Of a DNA stretch of 64,000 bases, positions 37,142 through 47,939 are shown in pieces. A program made the translations under genes and the position numbers. A model generated the notes under the pieces. The model did no database searches. It worked only from the letters and a program-made list of their open reading frames with translations, and was not told the DNA's origin. This DNA is from Chrysophaeum taylorii (lineage: Eukaryota > Sar > Pelagophyceae > Pelagomonadales > Pelagomonadaceae): positions 109,851 through 173,850 of the forward strand of contig JAQMWT010000479.1 in the NCBI GenBank assembly GCA_029834535.1, in the 5' to 3' direction. Positions within the stretch are counted from its first letter, which is position 1; each line of letters opens with the position of its first letter.

Positions 37142-40100
37142 GAGGACCAGCAGCGGCTCGGAGAGCGACGTCGTCGTCGTCTCGGGGGGTAATAATAGAT
37201 TCGTCGTTCTCGTTTCGTTTCGCCCGGCGGCGGCAGCCGGGATCTCGACGAGGCCGGGCGCCAAAATGCAGCCGCAGCAGCGCGTCGCGGGCGGCGAAGT
37301 GGTCGGCGTCCGTCGTCGTCGTCGCGAGGACGGGAGGCTATCGCGCAGGCACCACCACCGCCAGCCGCGGTTGTTATCCTCGTCGTCGTCGTCGTCGTCG
37401 TCGTCGGAACGAGCGTCGGCCGCGAAGCGCGGGCCCGAGCAGGTCCAGTGGGCGAGGGCGGCGACGACGAGCCAGACGGACGCGACCAGGGCGAGCCAGA
37501 GGAGCGCCTCGTCCGCCTTGGAGGGTTTAGTCGGGAGGTCGAGGGTGACGAGGATGGCGTCGACGTCGACGGGTATGGGATGGAAGGCCGAGTCGCACTT
37601 GTGGGCGTCGATGACGTACTCGACCGGGTGGCCGACGCCGTCCTTAGCCCCCGCGAACTCGCCGACGACGGCCGCGCGAAAGGCGTAGTATAGAGCGTCG
37701 CATCGCGCGGCGAAGTGCACGACGAAGCGGCTGAGGCGGTGGGCGACCGAAGCGCCCTCGACGTCGCTGTTCGAGTCGCCAGAGTTTACGTCGACGGCGA
37801 CGCCGCCGAACAAAGCCATCGCGAGCACGCCGAGGGCGCCGATCGCGTTTGCCGCGGTCGCGCTCGCCACGCACGAGCCGAGGGCGAGAGCCGCGAAGCC
37901 CGAGGCGACCGAGGTGAGCGCGAGGCTGGCCGCGAACCGGAGCGCGCAGAGGCCGGCGCACCGCCGCCGGAAGCCGCCGAGGGGGTAAGCGATGGACGCG
38001 AGAACGAGCGCGGGCAGCACGCGGAGCGCGACGGAATCGACGAGGACGACCGAGGCGAAGTGTGCCAAGGGGCCGTAGAGTCCCCCCAAAGCCGCGCGCT
38101 CGTAATTCGCGACGACGGCGTCGTCGCGGAAGGCCGAGAGCGCCGTGAGCGCGAGGAGGGCGAGGAAGAAGAGCGAGAAGAAAATTGCCTCGACCCGCCG
38201 CTGCGCCCCGCCGAGGTCGAGGGGAGGATCGTTGTCGATGCTGCCCAGACACAGCGCGGCGGCGAGGCTCCCGCCGACGTGGAGGAGCAGGAGCGACGGC
38301 GCGCGCGCGGCGCGGATCAGCTGCCGTTCCACGAGCACCAACAGCTGCGTCCCGACGGGCGCGGGCGCCCACGTCGCTTCGAGCGACGACTCCGGGCGCG
38401 CGACCTCCTCCTCCTCCTCCGGTTCGCGGCGCGCGACGAGCTGGAGCGCCGTGGCCACGGCCTTGCGGAACTTGATCGCCTCGTCGTCGTCTTCGGCAGC
38501 ATTGCCGGCGCGGCGCGCGCCGAGCGTCGAGACGGCTTCGTCGACGGCGTCCATCAAGACGTCGGCGGGGTTGGGGGCGACGGGCCAGGGGGGCTCTTCC
38601 GATCCCGGGGCGTTGTCGCGGGTCGACTCGGTTCGCGTCGCGGCCAGTTCGGTGGCCTGGTCGACGTTTCCCGCCCACGCGACGCGGCCGCGCGCGAGCA
38701 AAAGGATCGAGTCCAAGGCCTCGTAAAAAATCTCGGCACGAGGCTGGTGCATCGAGGCGAGGACGACCGGGTAGACGACGACCGAGCGACGACCCGCCGA
38801 GGCCGCCGTGCCCGAGGACAGGGCGCCGCCGCGCGCGACGCGGCGGAGCGAGACGGCGAGCGACAAGGCCGCGCGCGCGTCGAGGCGGCTCGTCGGCTCG
38901 TCGAGCAACACGACGCTCGGTTCGCCGAGCAGCTCGGCGGCGACCGAGACGCGGCGCGCCTCGCCGCCCGAAATGCCCCGCTCGCCCGCGTCGGCACCGT
39001 CGTCGTCGTCGGCGCGTTGGCCGATGACGCGGCACGCGCAGTCGCCGAGGTCGAGGGCGCTCACCACGGCGCGGACCGCGTCCTCCGCGTCCGTCCGGCG
39101 ATAGGAGCGGGCGCGTCCGCGCGGGGCGGACGACAACCGCGTCCGGCAGAGCTCGAACCGCCGGAGCGTCGCGTGGAATAAGAGGTGCTCCTTGACCGTC
39201 AGGGCCGCCGGGAGCGCGGCGTCGTCCTGCGGCACGAACGCCATCGTCGACCGCCGGCGGCCGGCGTCGAGCGCCTCGCCGCACAGAAACACGTCGCCGC
39301 GCGCGACGCTGTCGGTCGCGAGCCGCCCGCCGAGCGCTCGCAACAGACTAGACTTTCCGGCGCCCGAGGGCCCCAGGATCGCGGTGACGGCACCTCGCGC
39401 CGCGGACCCGCTCACGCCGCCGCGGAGCGCGTCGAACCGACCGCATCTCACGCGGACGTTCCTCCAATTCAGGCTCTGCCCGGGGCACTCGGGCGGCGGC
39501 AGTCGATCGGCGCTCGCGTCCGACGACCCCTCGGGCAACCCGAGCGGGTCCTCCTCGTCGTCGCCGCCACCATCCTCGCGCTGCTGCTGCTGCTGCGGCT
39601 GCTGCTGCTGTTCCGGGAGCAGCAACGAAGAATAGGGCGAGGCGTCGCTCTTGAAGAACTCGAAGCCGTCCGACGCGCTCTTGATCTTGTTGGCCCGCCG
39701 CCGGAGCTGGCTCGCCGCGAACGACGAGAGCACGCCTACCCCCAGGGCGATCGCGAGCGCGGCGAGCGCGACGAGCTGCGTCGCGACGCGCGCTTGCGCC
39801 TCGGCGCCCTGGTCGTCGTCGACCGAAATAACCGCCGAGCTGTTGTAGATGCAGTTGCCCACGTGACACGTGTACGGAAACCCCGTGCTATAGCCCGTGT
39901 GCTCCTGGTTGAGGTAGCAGCGCCGCGCGCCCGCGGGCATCCCCGACGCGTAGTCGATCTCGCACGAAAACGTCGTGGACACGTAGTTCCAAAACACTTC
40001 CGTCGCCTCGCACGAATCGTCGTCGCCCTCGTTGCAACAGAACGGCTGCGTGATGTGGTACCGGTGGCCTTGCAACACGGGGTCGTCGTCCGAGTCGCTC

Positions 40101-40954
40101 TCGACGCAGCAGTCCCCAAACCTCGTCCTCGAGACGCACTCGCCCTCGCACACGTACTTGTGCGTGCAGGGGTCGTACGTGTACCCCGGACAATTCGGCA
40201 AGTTCCCCGGCGGACACCCGATGTTCGTCTCGCCGCACGACAAAGTGATGCACTCCAAGTCGCTATCCCACGCGCACGTCTGGCGCGAAAACGCGCACGA
40301 CTCGAGCGTTCCCGCGAACATGGCCGCGTATTCATAAAAATTCTGATGGTAGAAGTGTTCGCCCCAGTGCGATCCCCCACTTATATATCGCCCGACGCGC
40401 ATCGCGATCTCGGCCCACCCCTCGTACGCGACCACGTCCAAGCTCGCTCCCGGCACGTCCGTGTACGAGCAGTAAGAGTTATCCGAGTCGTAGCCGCACG
40501 GCGTGCACGAGTACTTTTTTCCCATCAAAAGTTCCTCGTGCTCGGGCCACACTTCGCCCGACGTGCACTTTATGGGGGTCGTCACGTTCCCGCCATCCAC
40601 GAGCGTCGGGCACGCCGCCAAGTCCTCGCATATATCGCACCGCGTCCCGTTCCATCCCGAACAACACCTCCCCCAAGACCGCTCGTAGCCCGACGACTCG
40701 CCGCGCTCCGCGCGGTTCAGGTGCTTGAACTGATTGTCCTCCTCTTCAGCGCACACGCACGTGGCGCAATTGTCGAGCGACACGTCCTTGTTGTGCTTCG
40801 ACTTGTTCAAATACGCGAACAACGTCGAGTTGTTCCCGCACCTCGGTGCCGTGATGTTGGCATGCGGGCACTGCTTGCTCACGTTCTGACTCCCTCCGAC
40901 AACCACGCCCAGAAACGCCACCACCGCAACCAACACGTCGCTGGCATGGCCCAT
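35114..40954 (-). CDS. Full-size ABCG (white/PDR-type) transporter with Cys-rich ectodomain
   Basis: 1,946 residues from a clear ATG. A signal peptide (VLVAVVAFLGVVVGG) leads to a ~380-residue Cys-rich ectodomain with many NxS/T sites, then a membrane helix near 395-415. NBD1: Walker A GPSGAGKS near 525, signature ISGGEARRVSV near 660, Walker B VVLLDEPTSRLDA near 680, H-loop SMHQPR. TMD1 spans about 870-1170. NBD2: GPSGAGKS near 1365, signature ASGGQRRRISLATEL, FFCDEPTTGLDAA near 1500, H-loop LHQPRPEIFF. TMD2 runs to the end. The NBD-before-TMD order is that of ABCG exporters of lipids and hydrophobic compounds. In NBD1 the usual TSGLD is TSRLD, next to Walker B, a possible degenerate site. 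Several poly-Gln and poly-Asp runs interrupt linkers. The N-terminal ectodomain recalls plant ABCG24/28-type transporters. Confidence 0.93.
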
Positions 40955-41357
40955 TGTCGGCTGATGATCTTATTATCACGCACTCACTCGTGTACCTTTC
41001 GAACCAACCAACCCCCTGTTGGGACGCGACTTATCGCTGGAATTGGGGAATTCCCATGGGCCGTTGAACCTCTTTACGACGTCCTCACCTCTCGCACGCA
41101 CCATCACGGGTGTTGTTGTTGTTGTTGTTGTTTCAAGCATCGCCTCTTGTTGGGATTATTGATAAGAAGACAGAGACCCTGTAACAAGATAGATGAAGGG
41201 CGCTTTTCGTTCTTCGCAGGGCACGGTCGTGTGTTTATCCACGGTAGATAGACCGCAGGCCACCGACGATGTTGACAAGCCTTTTTCCGCGCACATTCGT
41301 TCTGTAGACCTGGGAACCACCCCACTCCGAGAGCCTTCGTGGACCACGCACGTGAAG

Positions 41358-41358
41358 T

Positions 41359-41407
<49 letters not shown>

Positions 41408-41444
41408 TTTCTTTTTCTTTCTTTCTCTTTCTTTCTTTCTTTCC
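41358..41444 (+). repeat. (TTTC)n microsatellite
   Basis: About 87 bp of nearly pure TTTC repeats lie about 130 bp upstream of the ATG at 41574. They are open in frame with the following gene, so a start before them would add a Phe/Leu/Ser-rich stretch. I treat them as upstream sequence. Confidence 0.85.
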
Positions 41445-41573
41445 TGTTGCGAGATCTTGAGGCCGGATCTCAACGTGGACGCAGTCAGTAGTAGTGTCCC
41501 GGTATTCAAATTCAGTCTGGAATCCGTTGAAAACATTCTTAACGGACAGCGTTGTTGGCCATCATCATCGGCG

Positions 41574-42326
41574 ATGGGCGACAACGACAAGCTCCAAAAG
41601 TTGCTGGACGCCCCCCTGGCGACGTCGCGCGGGGGCGAGGAGGAAAAAGGGCGCGAGCGGAAGCGGCCTCCGGAATCTGTGGAAATCGACTTAAACAGTC
41701 GCGGGGGGTACCAGCAGAACAAGCGGCACAGCGGAAGCAGTAACGGTCGCTTGGGTCCTCGACAATATTCGCGAGGGCCGCCGCCGCCGCCGCCACGGTA
41801 CCAGCATCGCGGGCCGCCGCGTCAGGAGTATCGGGCGGAGCGGTACCCGCCGCCGCCGCCGCAACGATTTTCAGAAGGTCGGAGGCGCGCGGAAGGCCGG
41901 CGCTCGTCGAGGCCTCCGGACAGCGACGAAACGCACTTCAAGTACAAATGGACCTTGACGGCCGACGAGGTCCAGATTTTGACCGTGATGGCCTTCGGCA
42001 CCGAGCTCGTCACGGTGTCCTCGACGGGGAACCTTCGGCTCGACGCGAACGGCCTCCGAACGTTCCGGGTTTTCCAGGCGCTCAATATGTGTCTCCAGCC
42101 GCTCCAACTAAAGTTGGTGGCCGACAAACAGGCCGACGCACCCCCGTCGGCAGGCTTCGGCGGCGGCGACTGGAAGTTGAAGCACCTCAAGCACGGCTGG
42201 TCTCAGGATTTTGTCGACGGCGTAAAGCTCTCTGCTTTTCCCAACCGCGACTGGAAGCGCATCCTCCCGAAACTCAAAGCCCTCCCCCAGTCGGTCGTCT
42301 TCTCTTACGAGACCGAGAACATCTGA
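41574..42326 (+). CDS. Hypothetical protein with low-complexity N-half and conserved-looking C-half
   Basis: 250 residues from the ATG that follows the TTTC tract (MGDNDKLQKLLDAPLATSRG). Residues about 20-115 are charged and Pro/Arg/Tyr-rich (RGPPPPPPRYQHRGPP), as in RNA-binding or scaffold proteins. Residues about 118-250 look like a folded domain: FKYKWTLTADEVQILTVMAF, TGNLRLDANGLRTFRVFQAL, KHGWSQDFVDGVKLSAFP and DWKRILPKLKALPQSVVFSY. I do not recognise the family. The frame is open back to 41193 through the microsatellite, so the 5' end is less certain than the 3' end. Confidence 0.6.
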   Translation: MGDNDKLQKLLDAPLATSRGGEEEKGRERKRPPESVEIDLNSRGGYQQNKRHSGSSNGRLGPRQYSRGPPPPPPRYQHRGPPRQEYRAERYPPPPPQRFSEGRRRAEGRRSSRPPDSDETHFKYKWTLTADEVQILTVMAFGTELVTVSSTGNLRLDANGLRTFRVFQALNMCLQPLQLKLVADKQADAPPSAGFGGGDWKLKHLKHGWSQDFVDGVKLSAFPNRDWKRILPKLKALPQSVVFSYETENI

Positions 42327-42808
42327 CCTTGTTGGTTGTTGTGAGACTACGAACCCCAATTTCATTCGCGCCCGTTTCGCGGTTTACGACGATGACGACG
42401 ACCTCGCCGCCGCTTCCGCTTCCGCTCCCGTGTAGTTAGTTCCCCTCGTCTTTTCGAGAGAGTTTGTGTGTTTCTGTGTTGGGCGAACGTCACCCCTCAA
42501 ATGCGAGGCAACACTCCCTCTTTTCCCACGTCCGCGCCTACTATCTCTGCTGCTGCTGCTGCTGGGGCTTCGGCTGGAGCTCGAGATTTTGTGATTCTTC
42601 GCAAAGGAAAGGGGCGGGACCTTTCTTATTCTTGCGAGTCTGGATCTCGTGATTCTTCCAGGCATGAGTGGTGGCGGCTTGGGCGGTTAATACGAGTTCT
42701 TTTCTCGAGGAGAGAAGAAAACGCGCGTGCTTCTTGATGACGGCTCTGATAATAAGAAGAGTCGAACGCGAACCCTCGTAGTAGTTTCTTTCCTTCCCTT
42801 CCATTATT
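42327..42808. other. Intergenic, no gene seen
   Basis: This lies between the stop of the unknown gene and the GGAA tract upstream of VPS26C. Short frames only; a (CTG)n run is near 42547. Nothing recognisable. Confidence 0.6.
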
Positions 42809-42851
42809 GGGGAAGGAAGGAAGGAAGGAAGGAAGGAAGGAAGGAAGGAAG
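42809..42851 (+). repeat. (GGAA)n microsatellite directly 5' of VPS26C
   Basis: About ten GGAA units end four bases before the VPS26C start codon. Just upstream, CTTTCCTTCCCTTCC can pair with it to form a hairpin, which would place a strong stem in the 5' leader. Confidence 0.85.
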
Positions 42852-42854
42852 CCA

Positions 42855-43772
42855 ATGGGTGATATCGAGCACAGCAGTTTGGAGATAAGTTTGAAGCGCG
42901 TGGACCGGATCTACCGGCCAGGCGAGATGGTGGAGGGCGTGGTGGTGGTGTCGGCACGCGCTGGGTGGGCCCACAAGGGGATCACGATGCGCGTCTCTGG
43001 GACCGTCAAGCTCCAGCTGAGCCAGCGCAACGTTGGTCTTTTCGACAGCGCGTCCTCGTCCATCAAGCCGCGCGAGGTGTTGCGAGAGACGATCGAGGTC
43101 GCCCCGGCAGGTCGGTTTCCCGACGGCGTGACAGAGGTGCCGTTCGAGTTCCGTTTGGGTCCTTTGGTAGGGGAGTCGTTGTACGAATCGTACCACGGAG
43201 TGTACGTCAACGTATGCTACGTTATCGGGTGCGAGTGCAGGCGCGGCGTGATGAAGGCGCCGTTGGAGCGCGAGGTCGAGTTCATCGTGGAGGTGCCCAC
43301 GGCGGCGACACCGCAGCCAGACCCGCGCTCGTTTTCGATCGCGCCGGAGAGCCTCGATAACATCCGGGCGACGTCTCTCTCGTCGATACCGCGATTCAAA
43401 ATCAGCGGCAAGCTCCACCGGCAGAACTGCCCCGTCAACCTTCCATTGACCGGCGAATTTGTTGTGGAGGAGTCGGAGGCGCAAGTCAAGAGCGTCGAGC
43501 TCCAGCTCGTCCGCGCCGAGACTGTCAGACACGCCGAGTTGGCCAACTCGGCGCGCGAGGCGACCGAGATCCAGAACATCCAGATCGCCGACGGCGACGT
43601 CACCAGGAACCTCGTCGTCCCGATCTACATGATATTTCCGAGGCTCTTTACCTGCCCCTCGATGGCCACTAACGACTTTTCCGTCGACTTTGAGGTCAAT
43701 CTGATAGTCATCTTCGCAGACGGGTACATGATCACCGAAAACTTTCCCATTCAGCTCCATCGCAACCGCTGA
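42855..43772 (+). CDS. VPS26C: VPS26C (DSCR3-like), arrestin-fold subunit of the Retriever complex
   Basis: 305 residues from MGDIEHSSLEISLKRVDRIY. An in-frame ATG upstream would only add residues coded by the GGAA repeat, so I choose 42855. The protein matches VPS26C over its full length: YRPGEMVEGVVVV, SGTVKLQLSQRNVGLFD, FPDGVTEVPFEFRLGPL, LYESYHGVYVNVCYVI, then PLTGEFVVEESEAQVKSVEL, the highly conserved REATEIQNIQIADGDV, IYMIFPRLFTCPS and the ending YMITENFPIQLHRNR. VPS26C with VPS35L and VPS29 forms Retriever, which recycles membrane cargo from endosomes. Single exon and no anomalies. Confidence 0.95.
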   Translation: MGDIEHSSLEISLKRVDRIYRPGEMVEGVVVVSARAGWAHKGITMRVSGTVKLQLSQRNVGLFDSASSSIKPREVLRETIEVAPAGRFPDGVTEVPFEFRLGPLVGESLYESYHGVYVNVCYVIGCECRRGVMKAPLEREVEFIVEVPTAATPQPDPRSFSIAPESLDNIRATSLSSIPRFKISGKLHRQNCPVNLPLTGEFVVEESEAQVKSVELQLVRAETVRHAELANSAREATEIQNIQIADGDVTRNLVVPIYMIFPRLFTCPSMATNDFSVDFEVNLIVIFADGYMITENFPIQLHRNR

Positions 43773-44167
43773 TAACAAACAAACAACACACATCGTCTCG
43801 AGGCCGCACTACCTAATCTACTACTAATTCTTCTTCTACACGATGCTGCAGGCGGGTGGTGGTGGTCGTCTTCTGCGTACTCTCGAGGGTCCGTCCACGG
43901 AGCGACGGTTCTTTTGTTTTGGTTTGGTTTGGTTTGTTCACCACTGAGCGAATGGCTGAATGAATGAATGACTGCTTTTTTGTTCGTGAGGAGGAGGAGG
44001 AGGAGGAGGAGGAGGCGCGCTTGAGATGATGATGATGATGATGATACGTCGAGAAAGAGAAAGAGAGCGAGAGAGGAAGGCGCGCGCGAAGAGCTACTAT
44101 CGTCGTCGTCGTCGTCGTCGGTTTCGTTTCGCAGTGGCTTCTTGCCCATTCTCTTTCTGTCTCTTTT

Positions 44168-46384
44168 TCAGTAGAAAGTCTCGACTGGTCTTGGCGGCAT
44201 GATCGTCGGGTCAAACCGCAAGAAGTACTCCTGCGGCACGAAAAAAGTCGGCGGCGGAGAAGCAGAAATAAAAAATACCTCGAAGAAGCGGATGTTCTTG
44301 GGGGAGAGCGAGGGTACGAGGGGGGGATCGATAGCGTCCGCTTCGTTGTCGGCGGCGGGTTTGTGGTCGTAGGCCGGGTTGATGAAGCGGTGTTTAGCGT
44401 CGGCGACGAGCCACCAGAAGGGGGCGGTCTCTTCGTCGATTCGCTTGGCTGCTCTTTGGCGGTAAGAGTTCTCCTGGAAGGTGCCGAAGCGACACGCGAA
44501 GAGCTGGTCCATGAGGGCCAGCAATAGGTTTGTGTTGAACTCGAAGCTCGCAGGAAACTGGCGCAGCAAGTTGGCGAGGCAGTCGACGAAGAGAAGGAAG
44601 ACGGGCGAGCGCTGGTCGGCGGGGCCGTCGTCGCGGTGGCCGCATCTTTCGTCGAACTTGTGGCCAAAGTCGACCCATTCCTTTTGACAGAGCGCGAGAA
44701 AGCCGTCTATCGTTCGGCACCGCGGCTCGAGCATGACCATCGCGAGCACGGTGATCTGCGGCGTCCTATCCCAGCCGTCCGAACCTGAATAGCGCGCGAA
44801 GAAAAAGGTTGGCGGGAAACAAAACAATCTCACAGTGGACGAGGACGGCCGTCTTCCTGAAGTGAACGAGCTCGACCGTCCGCACCGCGGCCGCGAGAAT
44901 CGAGTGGACTTGCTTGAGCCAGGTCGTCGCGTCGAGCTTGGCGAGCCAGGTGGAGCCCTCGGCGGCGGCGGCGGACGCGGAGGTCGCGCCGCCGAAGGCG
45001 GCCGCGTAGGAGAAGGGGTTCTTGTGCGAGGCGCCGCCGTTCGAGGCGGCGGGCGCCGTGTCGAAGTAGGAGGAGGTGGGGCCGGGGACGGTCGCGAGGC
45101 TCGCGCGACAGAGGGCCTGGACGGCGTTGAGGGCGTCGCGCGCGGCGTGGATGTTGGCGATGTTGCCGTACTGGAGCTCGACGCCCTCGTAGTAGCGGGT
45201 GAGTTCGGTGCCCATGCCCATGACGCGGTTGCCCTGGGTCGCGACCTTGGAGCGCGCGTCGATGATAACGAGTCGCTTGGCGGCGCAGAGGACGCGGAGC
45301 TCGTCGAGGTAGCGCTCGTCGTCCGAGGAGCGCTTGTTCTGGACGCCGGGCTTTGGCTGCGCCGAGCGCGAGATGGTCGCTCCGCTCCGGGGGTCGGGCG
45401 AGGTCCAGACCACCACGGGGAGACGGCCCTTGCTCCGGTAGCCGGCGACCTTTTTGAGTTCGAGGTCGCTCACAGCGCTCGGGACGACGAGGTCGGGCGG
45501 GTACGTGTCGCAGAGGCCGAGCGCGTCGTTCTGGCGCGCGAGGCGGAGGCCGCGACGCGGGTATTCCGACAACGCGTAGGTCCGGAGGGTCGTGCGCGCG
45601 TACTCGTCGACGAGCGCGTACCGGGCCATCGTCGGCAGCGCGGCGGACCGTCGCTTCTTCTCATCATCGTCCGGCGAGACCGACGCGCGCCGCTGGCTCG
45701 ACGACGATCGTTCGAGTCGGAAGACGGACGCGTCGTCGTCGTCGTCGACGTCCTCGTCCCACGCGTTCTCGAAGGGCTTGGGGTAGTAGTCCACGTCGAG
45801 GGCGGCGCGGTGCGCGCGCGCGAAGGCGTCGGGCGCGCGACTGAAGGCCAGGGTCGTCGCGGCCTGGACTAGTTTGAGGGCGTCCTCCGCGAGGCGGCTC
45901 GGGACGGTGAAGCGACGGCGCTGGCCGTCCTTGGCGTGCAAATAGATAGCGCGGGCGAGCTGAGGCCCCGCGGGCTCGGAGAGGTCGCACCTTTCGAGAC
46001 ACCGGATCGGCATGTGCCAGTCGTCCGTCGCGAGGGTCGCCCACGACGGCTTGTTGCCGGCGGCGCCGACGACGTGGAACACGACGCGATACGACGTGCA
46101 GTACAACTCGCCGCCAAAGCTGCAAGCCGCCAGAGCACCGCACCTCGCCGGGTCGACGAGCGCGACGTCGGGCGCGACGCACGTCACGTGGGCGAAAACC
46201 GCCTCGCCGGCCAGCAATTGGGGCTCGAAGCCGTCCGGGGCGCGCGGGGTCTTTTCGAGGGGCGCGAGCTGCGGTTCGACGAAAAGTTGCGCCGGCGGCG
46301 TCGAGTCCGAACGCCGGAGCGGCTCGGACGTCTTCCGCGCCGGGACGGCCGTCGCGAGCCCCGCGCTGACGCTCGAATTATGGT

Positions 46385-46424
<40 letters not shown>

Positions 46425-47750
46425 GAGGAGCTGCTGCTGGCGGCGCTGCTGCTGCTCCTTCCTCGCGGCCGCCTGCGCGTCGTCGGCCGCGTCGGCCGAG
46501 AGCTCGTCGGGGCGCGCGCGCCGAAAAGCCACGAACACCGGCCTCCCGACCCCGGAGAGAAGGGCGACAGCGTCGTTCAGAGTCGCGTCGCGGGGGAGCG
46601 CCCTTCCGTTCACGGCGAGGAGCGTGTCGGCGATCCGCGGGGACCCGGCCGCGCGACGCTCCTCGGACGAAAAATTAGAAACCACCAAACCGCGACGCTT
46701 GCGCGTCAACAAGATACCCAGCGGCCCCGGGCCAAAGGCGACGACCTCGACGTCGAGGGTCGCCCGCGCGCGGGGATCGCGCAGGTAGGTCGCCTCGGCG
46801 CCGAGCCTCCTCGTTTCCTCGTCGACCGTCTCGCGGCGCCGACGCCGCGCGTAGAGCGAGAAGTCCTCGCGAAGCACGTCGTCGCGACGCCGGACGAGAG
46901 CCGCGCACAAAACGGCCGCGCGCGCCTCGTCGGCGTCGGGTGCCCCGAGCACGCTGTCCCACACAGAAAAAGCATCCTCGAGATCGGCCTCGCACGCCCA
47001 GAGCGACGAGAGCCACAGCTCCTCGGCCTCGGCCAGCGCGTCGTCCTCGGTTCGTTCGTCGTCGGCGGACGCCTCCAACCTCGTCGCGAGCTCGGGGTCC
47101 GCGCGCGCCGCGAGCTCCCGCGCAGCCCGCGAACACGCCGCGCGCGCCTCCCTCGAAAAGGCCAGCTTCCCGTTCTTCTCCAAAAACCCGCACACGATTT
47201 GGAAAGCGGAGGCTTCTATGAGAGCGGCCGCGCCGTCCTCGCCCGATCGCTCGTCCTCGACGACCGACCGCCACCTCGGGCTCCCCTCGGGCGCGACCGC
47301 GCACACGGCGAGCGCGGCGACGTGCAGGAGGGCCTCGCGCGCGAAGGACGACGTGCTCGCGGCGCCGGCCTTCTCCCTGCCACACACCCACGCGGCGACC
47401 ACGTTCGCGACGACCGACCGCGCCGCCGAAGACGCCGCGACGACGCCCAAAGCGCCCCCGACCGAGCTCGCCTCGCCCGCGGCGAGCGAACACCCCTTCT
47501 CCAACAGCACGTCTTGCACGGTCTCGACGGTCCGCACTCGCGTGGCCTCCTCCAACTCGCCAACCCGCCGACGGTACCGCGCCACGCACCCCTCCTCGCC
47601 GCCGCACCCTAAAAACCGCCGCCACTTGTCGAGCCGCGAGGACCCAACCCCGGCCTCCAACGCGTCCACGACCACGACTTCGGCCTCGATCCGCGCCTCC
47701 TCGGCGGCGAACGCCGAGAGAGGGTCCTCGTCGAGCCGCACGTCGATCAT
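44168..47750 (-). CDS. Myotubularin phosphoinositide 3-phosphatase with N-terminal PDZ and GRAM domains (three exons)
   Basis: The coding sequence is complement(44168..44230, 44279..44784, 44834..47750), 1,161 residues. A helical N-terminal ~300 residues precede a PDZ domain (about 325-410: GPLGILLTRKRRGLVVSNF, RIADTLLAVNGRALPRDA), then a PH-GRAM domain (about 520-640: CTSYRVVFHVVG) and the myotubularin phosphatase (about 735 on: LCDTYPPDLVVPSAVSD, GYRSKGRLPVVVW, HAARDALNAVQALCRA). A 49-nt intron (44785-44833) splits the catalytic Cys codon; splicing gives VLVHCSDGWDRTPQ, the intact CX5R loop, so the enzyme is predicted active on PI3P/PI(3,5)P2 at endosomes. A 48-nt intron (44231-44278) is a multiple of three and stop-free; removing it gives RFFEEYFLRFDP, the usual myotubularin end. 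Confidence 0.9.
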
Positions 47751-47939
47751 CTCATCTCTTTCGCGCGCGACGCTGGCTCCGCCCGCCGGCCCGGCCGGCC
47801 GAGGGTTTTATTTATTTATTCATTTCTCTTATTCTTATATTAGTAGAGTTAGGACTCCTCTAGGAGGACTTCAATAAAACCACGTGGCACCTCGAGACCC
47901 GAGCATTATCGAATTTTAATTGCAGTGGGTGATGCGTCG
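47751..47939. promoter_or_regulatory. 189-bp divergent intergenic region
   Basis: This separates the myotubularin start (47750, minus) from the U-box/FHA start (47940, plus). It contains an AT-rich centre (TTTATTTATTTATTC near 47808), the only candidate core-promoter sequence seen. A bidirectional promoter is inferred. Confidence 0.4.

Noticed and set aside
35195-37192. 665-codon plus-strand opening inside the ABC transporter
   Set aside because: Antisense shadow. The composition is Glu/Arg/Gly-rich and the minus strand encodes clear NBD and TMD motifs.
45936-47612. 558-codon plus-strand opening opposite the myotubularin gene
   Set aside because: Antisense shadow of the PDZ-GRAM region, rich in Arg with no recognisable fold.
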